A stretch of 6,490 nucleotides of DNA from assembly GCA_000433775.1 (NCBI GenBank), contig HF998499.1, positions 114,248 to 120,737 on the forward strand, read 5' to 3'. The translations under genes and the position numbers were made by a program. Source of the DNA: Corallococcus sp. CAG:1435 (lineage in GTDB: Bacteria > Bacillota > Clostridia > Christensenellales > CAG-314). Shown here one piece after another: positions 5,872-6,490 of this stretch (the first letter of the stretch is position 1; each line of letters starts with the position of its first letter). A model generated the notes under the pieces. That model did not search any database, was not told where the DNA came from, and saw only the letters and a list, made by a program, of their open reading frames with translations.

Positions 5872-6212
5872 ACACTCGAAAAATAGGCACGGCAGGTGAA
5901 ACGCTTGCAGAAAAGTACCTCAAAAAACAGGGGTACAAAATTTTGCAAAAAAACTTTGTCGCCCCTCACGGCGAAATAGACATCGTGGCAAAGGACGGCG
6001 ATTACATCGTTTTTGTGGAAGTAAAACGTCGCAAAAGCACGGCGTTCGGGTTGCCATGCGAAGCGGTGGACGCACGCAAGCAACGCACGATAGTGCAGTG
6101 CGCCAAGTTTTACCTTGCCAAAAACAACCTGTACGGTGTCAAAGTGCGTTTCGACGTGGTGGGCATATTGCAGGAAGATGTTTCTCTCATCAAGGACGCT
6201 TTCCGTGCCTGA
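5868..6212 (+). CDS. yraN: YraN family (UPF0102) nuclease-fold protein
   Basis: A 114-residue member of the YraN/UPF0102 family, small proteins with a restriction-endonuclease-like fold whose role is not settled. The order matches the family: GTAGETLAEKYLKKQGY (7-23), then GEIDIVA (35-41) with E36 and D38, FVEVKRR (49-55) with E51 and K53, FG (60-61) and EAVDARKQ (65-72). RFDVV (94-98) is the final conserved strand. The D/E-x-K arrangement (D38, E51, K53) fits a PD-(D/E)xK metal site. The ATG overlaps the rnhB stop as ATGA with no clear ribosome site of its own, so translation is probably coupled to rnhB. Confidence 0.94.
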   Translation: MNTRKIGTAGETLAEKYLKKQGYKILQKNFVAPHGEIDIVAKDGDYIVFVEVKRRKSTAFGLPCEAVDARKQRTIVQCAKFYLAKNNLYGVKVRFDVVGILQEDVSLIKDAFRA

Positions 6213-6248
6213 AAAGGTCAGCCGTACCGATTTTCAATGTTTTGCAGA

Positions 6249-6299
6249 ATAATATGTCTGGCATAATACAATTTATGACAGACATAATATGCGTTTTTT
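6249..6299. other. Long imperfect dyad plus T-run after yraN
   Basis: TATGTCTG (6253-6260) pairs with CAGACATA (6279-6286). Inside it, CATAA (6262-6266) pairs with TTATG (6273-6277) across one mismatch, leaving a 6-nt loop. Outside it, ATA (6249-6251) pairs with TAT (6288-6290) across another mismatch. Six T residues follow at 6294-6299. It may be the terminator of the rimM-yraN block, though the stem is A/T-rich and the T-run is offset by 3-7 nt. It may instead be an operator for whatever lies downstream. The folding is seen; the role is open. Confidence 0.5.
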
Positions 6300-6444
6300 G
6301 ACATCAAAATGTTTCATTGCTGTGTTTTTTTGTTGCATTTTGGTGTTTTTGCTTGTAAAGGCATTTTTGAAATGCTTTTCCCGTGCCCGTATCTTTTCAG
6401 ACGTTGTTGCGGCGCCTTTGAGGCTTGTCGGCAAATTTTCGTAA
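6289..6444 (+). CDS. Possible small membrane protein, 51 residues (uncertain)
   Basis: An ATG at 6289 opens a frame of 51 codons ending at TAA (6442-6444). The product starts MRFLTSK, continues with an uncharged hydrophobic stretch (about residues 8-22, CFIAVFFCCILVFLL) long enough for a short membrane segment, and ends with a basic, mixed tail including FSRARIFSDVVAAPLRLVGK. That layout is plausible for a one-pass membrane peptide, and the second half has codons like the neighbouring genes. Against it, there is no ribosome binding site, the ATG overlaps the dyad just upstream, and T-rich spacer on this strand readily encodes hydrophobic residues. I do not recognise a family. Confidence 0.22.
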   Translation: MRFLTSKCFIAVFFCCILVFLLVKAFLKCFSRARIFSDVVAAPLRLVGKFS

Positions 6445-6490
6445 AAGAAGTGCGGCGTCATTTATGGTGTTTTGAGATTTTGGCAAAACT
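6445..6490. other. Window end without a recognised feature
   Basis: Nothing convincing is seen here. A frame starting at ATG 6309 stays open to the window edge, but it is Cys- and Phe-rich, has no ribosome site, and overlaps the 51-codon frame, so it is not called. Confidence 0.4.

Noticed and set aside
6273..6461. 62-codon minus-strand frame near the window end
   Set aside because: No ribosome site and no family features; it overlaps the dyad and the antisense of the 51-codon candidate.

Overview
The window reads as a conserved bacterial housekeeping cluster for co-translational targeting, ribosome assembly and tRNA modification. Every convincing gene is on the + strand. The gene order (ylxM-ffh-rpsP-khpA-rimM-trmD-rbgA-rnhB-yraN) and the strong purine-rich ribosome binding sites point to Bacillota, most likely a Clostridia-type organism. 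Genes have fairly balanced base composition with heavy use of TTG for leucine, while the gaps are T-rich on the + strand and full of TTTTGC-like words. I cannot name a genus from sequence alone.

Layout. Positions 1-423 hold no convincing gene. A near-consensus sigma-A promoter (TTGACA, 17 bp, TAAAAT; 424-452) is followed at once by a 7-bp dyad (459-480). It drives ylxM (501-806) and ffh (814-2124), then rpsP (2196-2450) and khpA (2463-2693), ending at a strong intrinsic terminator (2697-2732). A 387-bp gap follows with two copies of a ~110-bp direct repeat (2763-2872 and 2988-3096). The second block is rimM (3120-3623), trmD (3613-4287) and rbgA (4284-5129), which overlap one another. After a 148-bp gap containing a hairpin and a perfect palindrome come rnhB (5278-5871) and yraN (5868-6212), which share an ATGA overlap. 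The last ~280 bases hold a long imperfect dyad and a possible 51-codon membrane ORF (6289-6444).

How the genes work together. YlxM and Ffh serve the signal recognition particle. bS16, KhpA, RimM and RbgA serve ribosome subunits or RNA binding. TrmD methylates G37 of tRNAs. RNase HII removes ribonucleotides from DNA, and YraN is a nuclease-fold protein of unsettled role.

What stands out is modest: rplS (bL19) is missing from its usual place between trmD and rbgA; the repeat pair sits between terminator and rimM; Glu replaces the catalytic Asp of TrmD; and several dyads lie at transcription or translation start points. I see no mobile element, CRISPR array, RNA gene or defence system, and no clearly new biological system.
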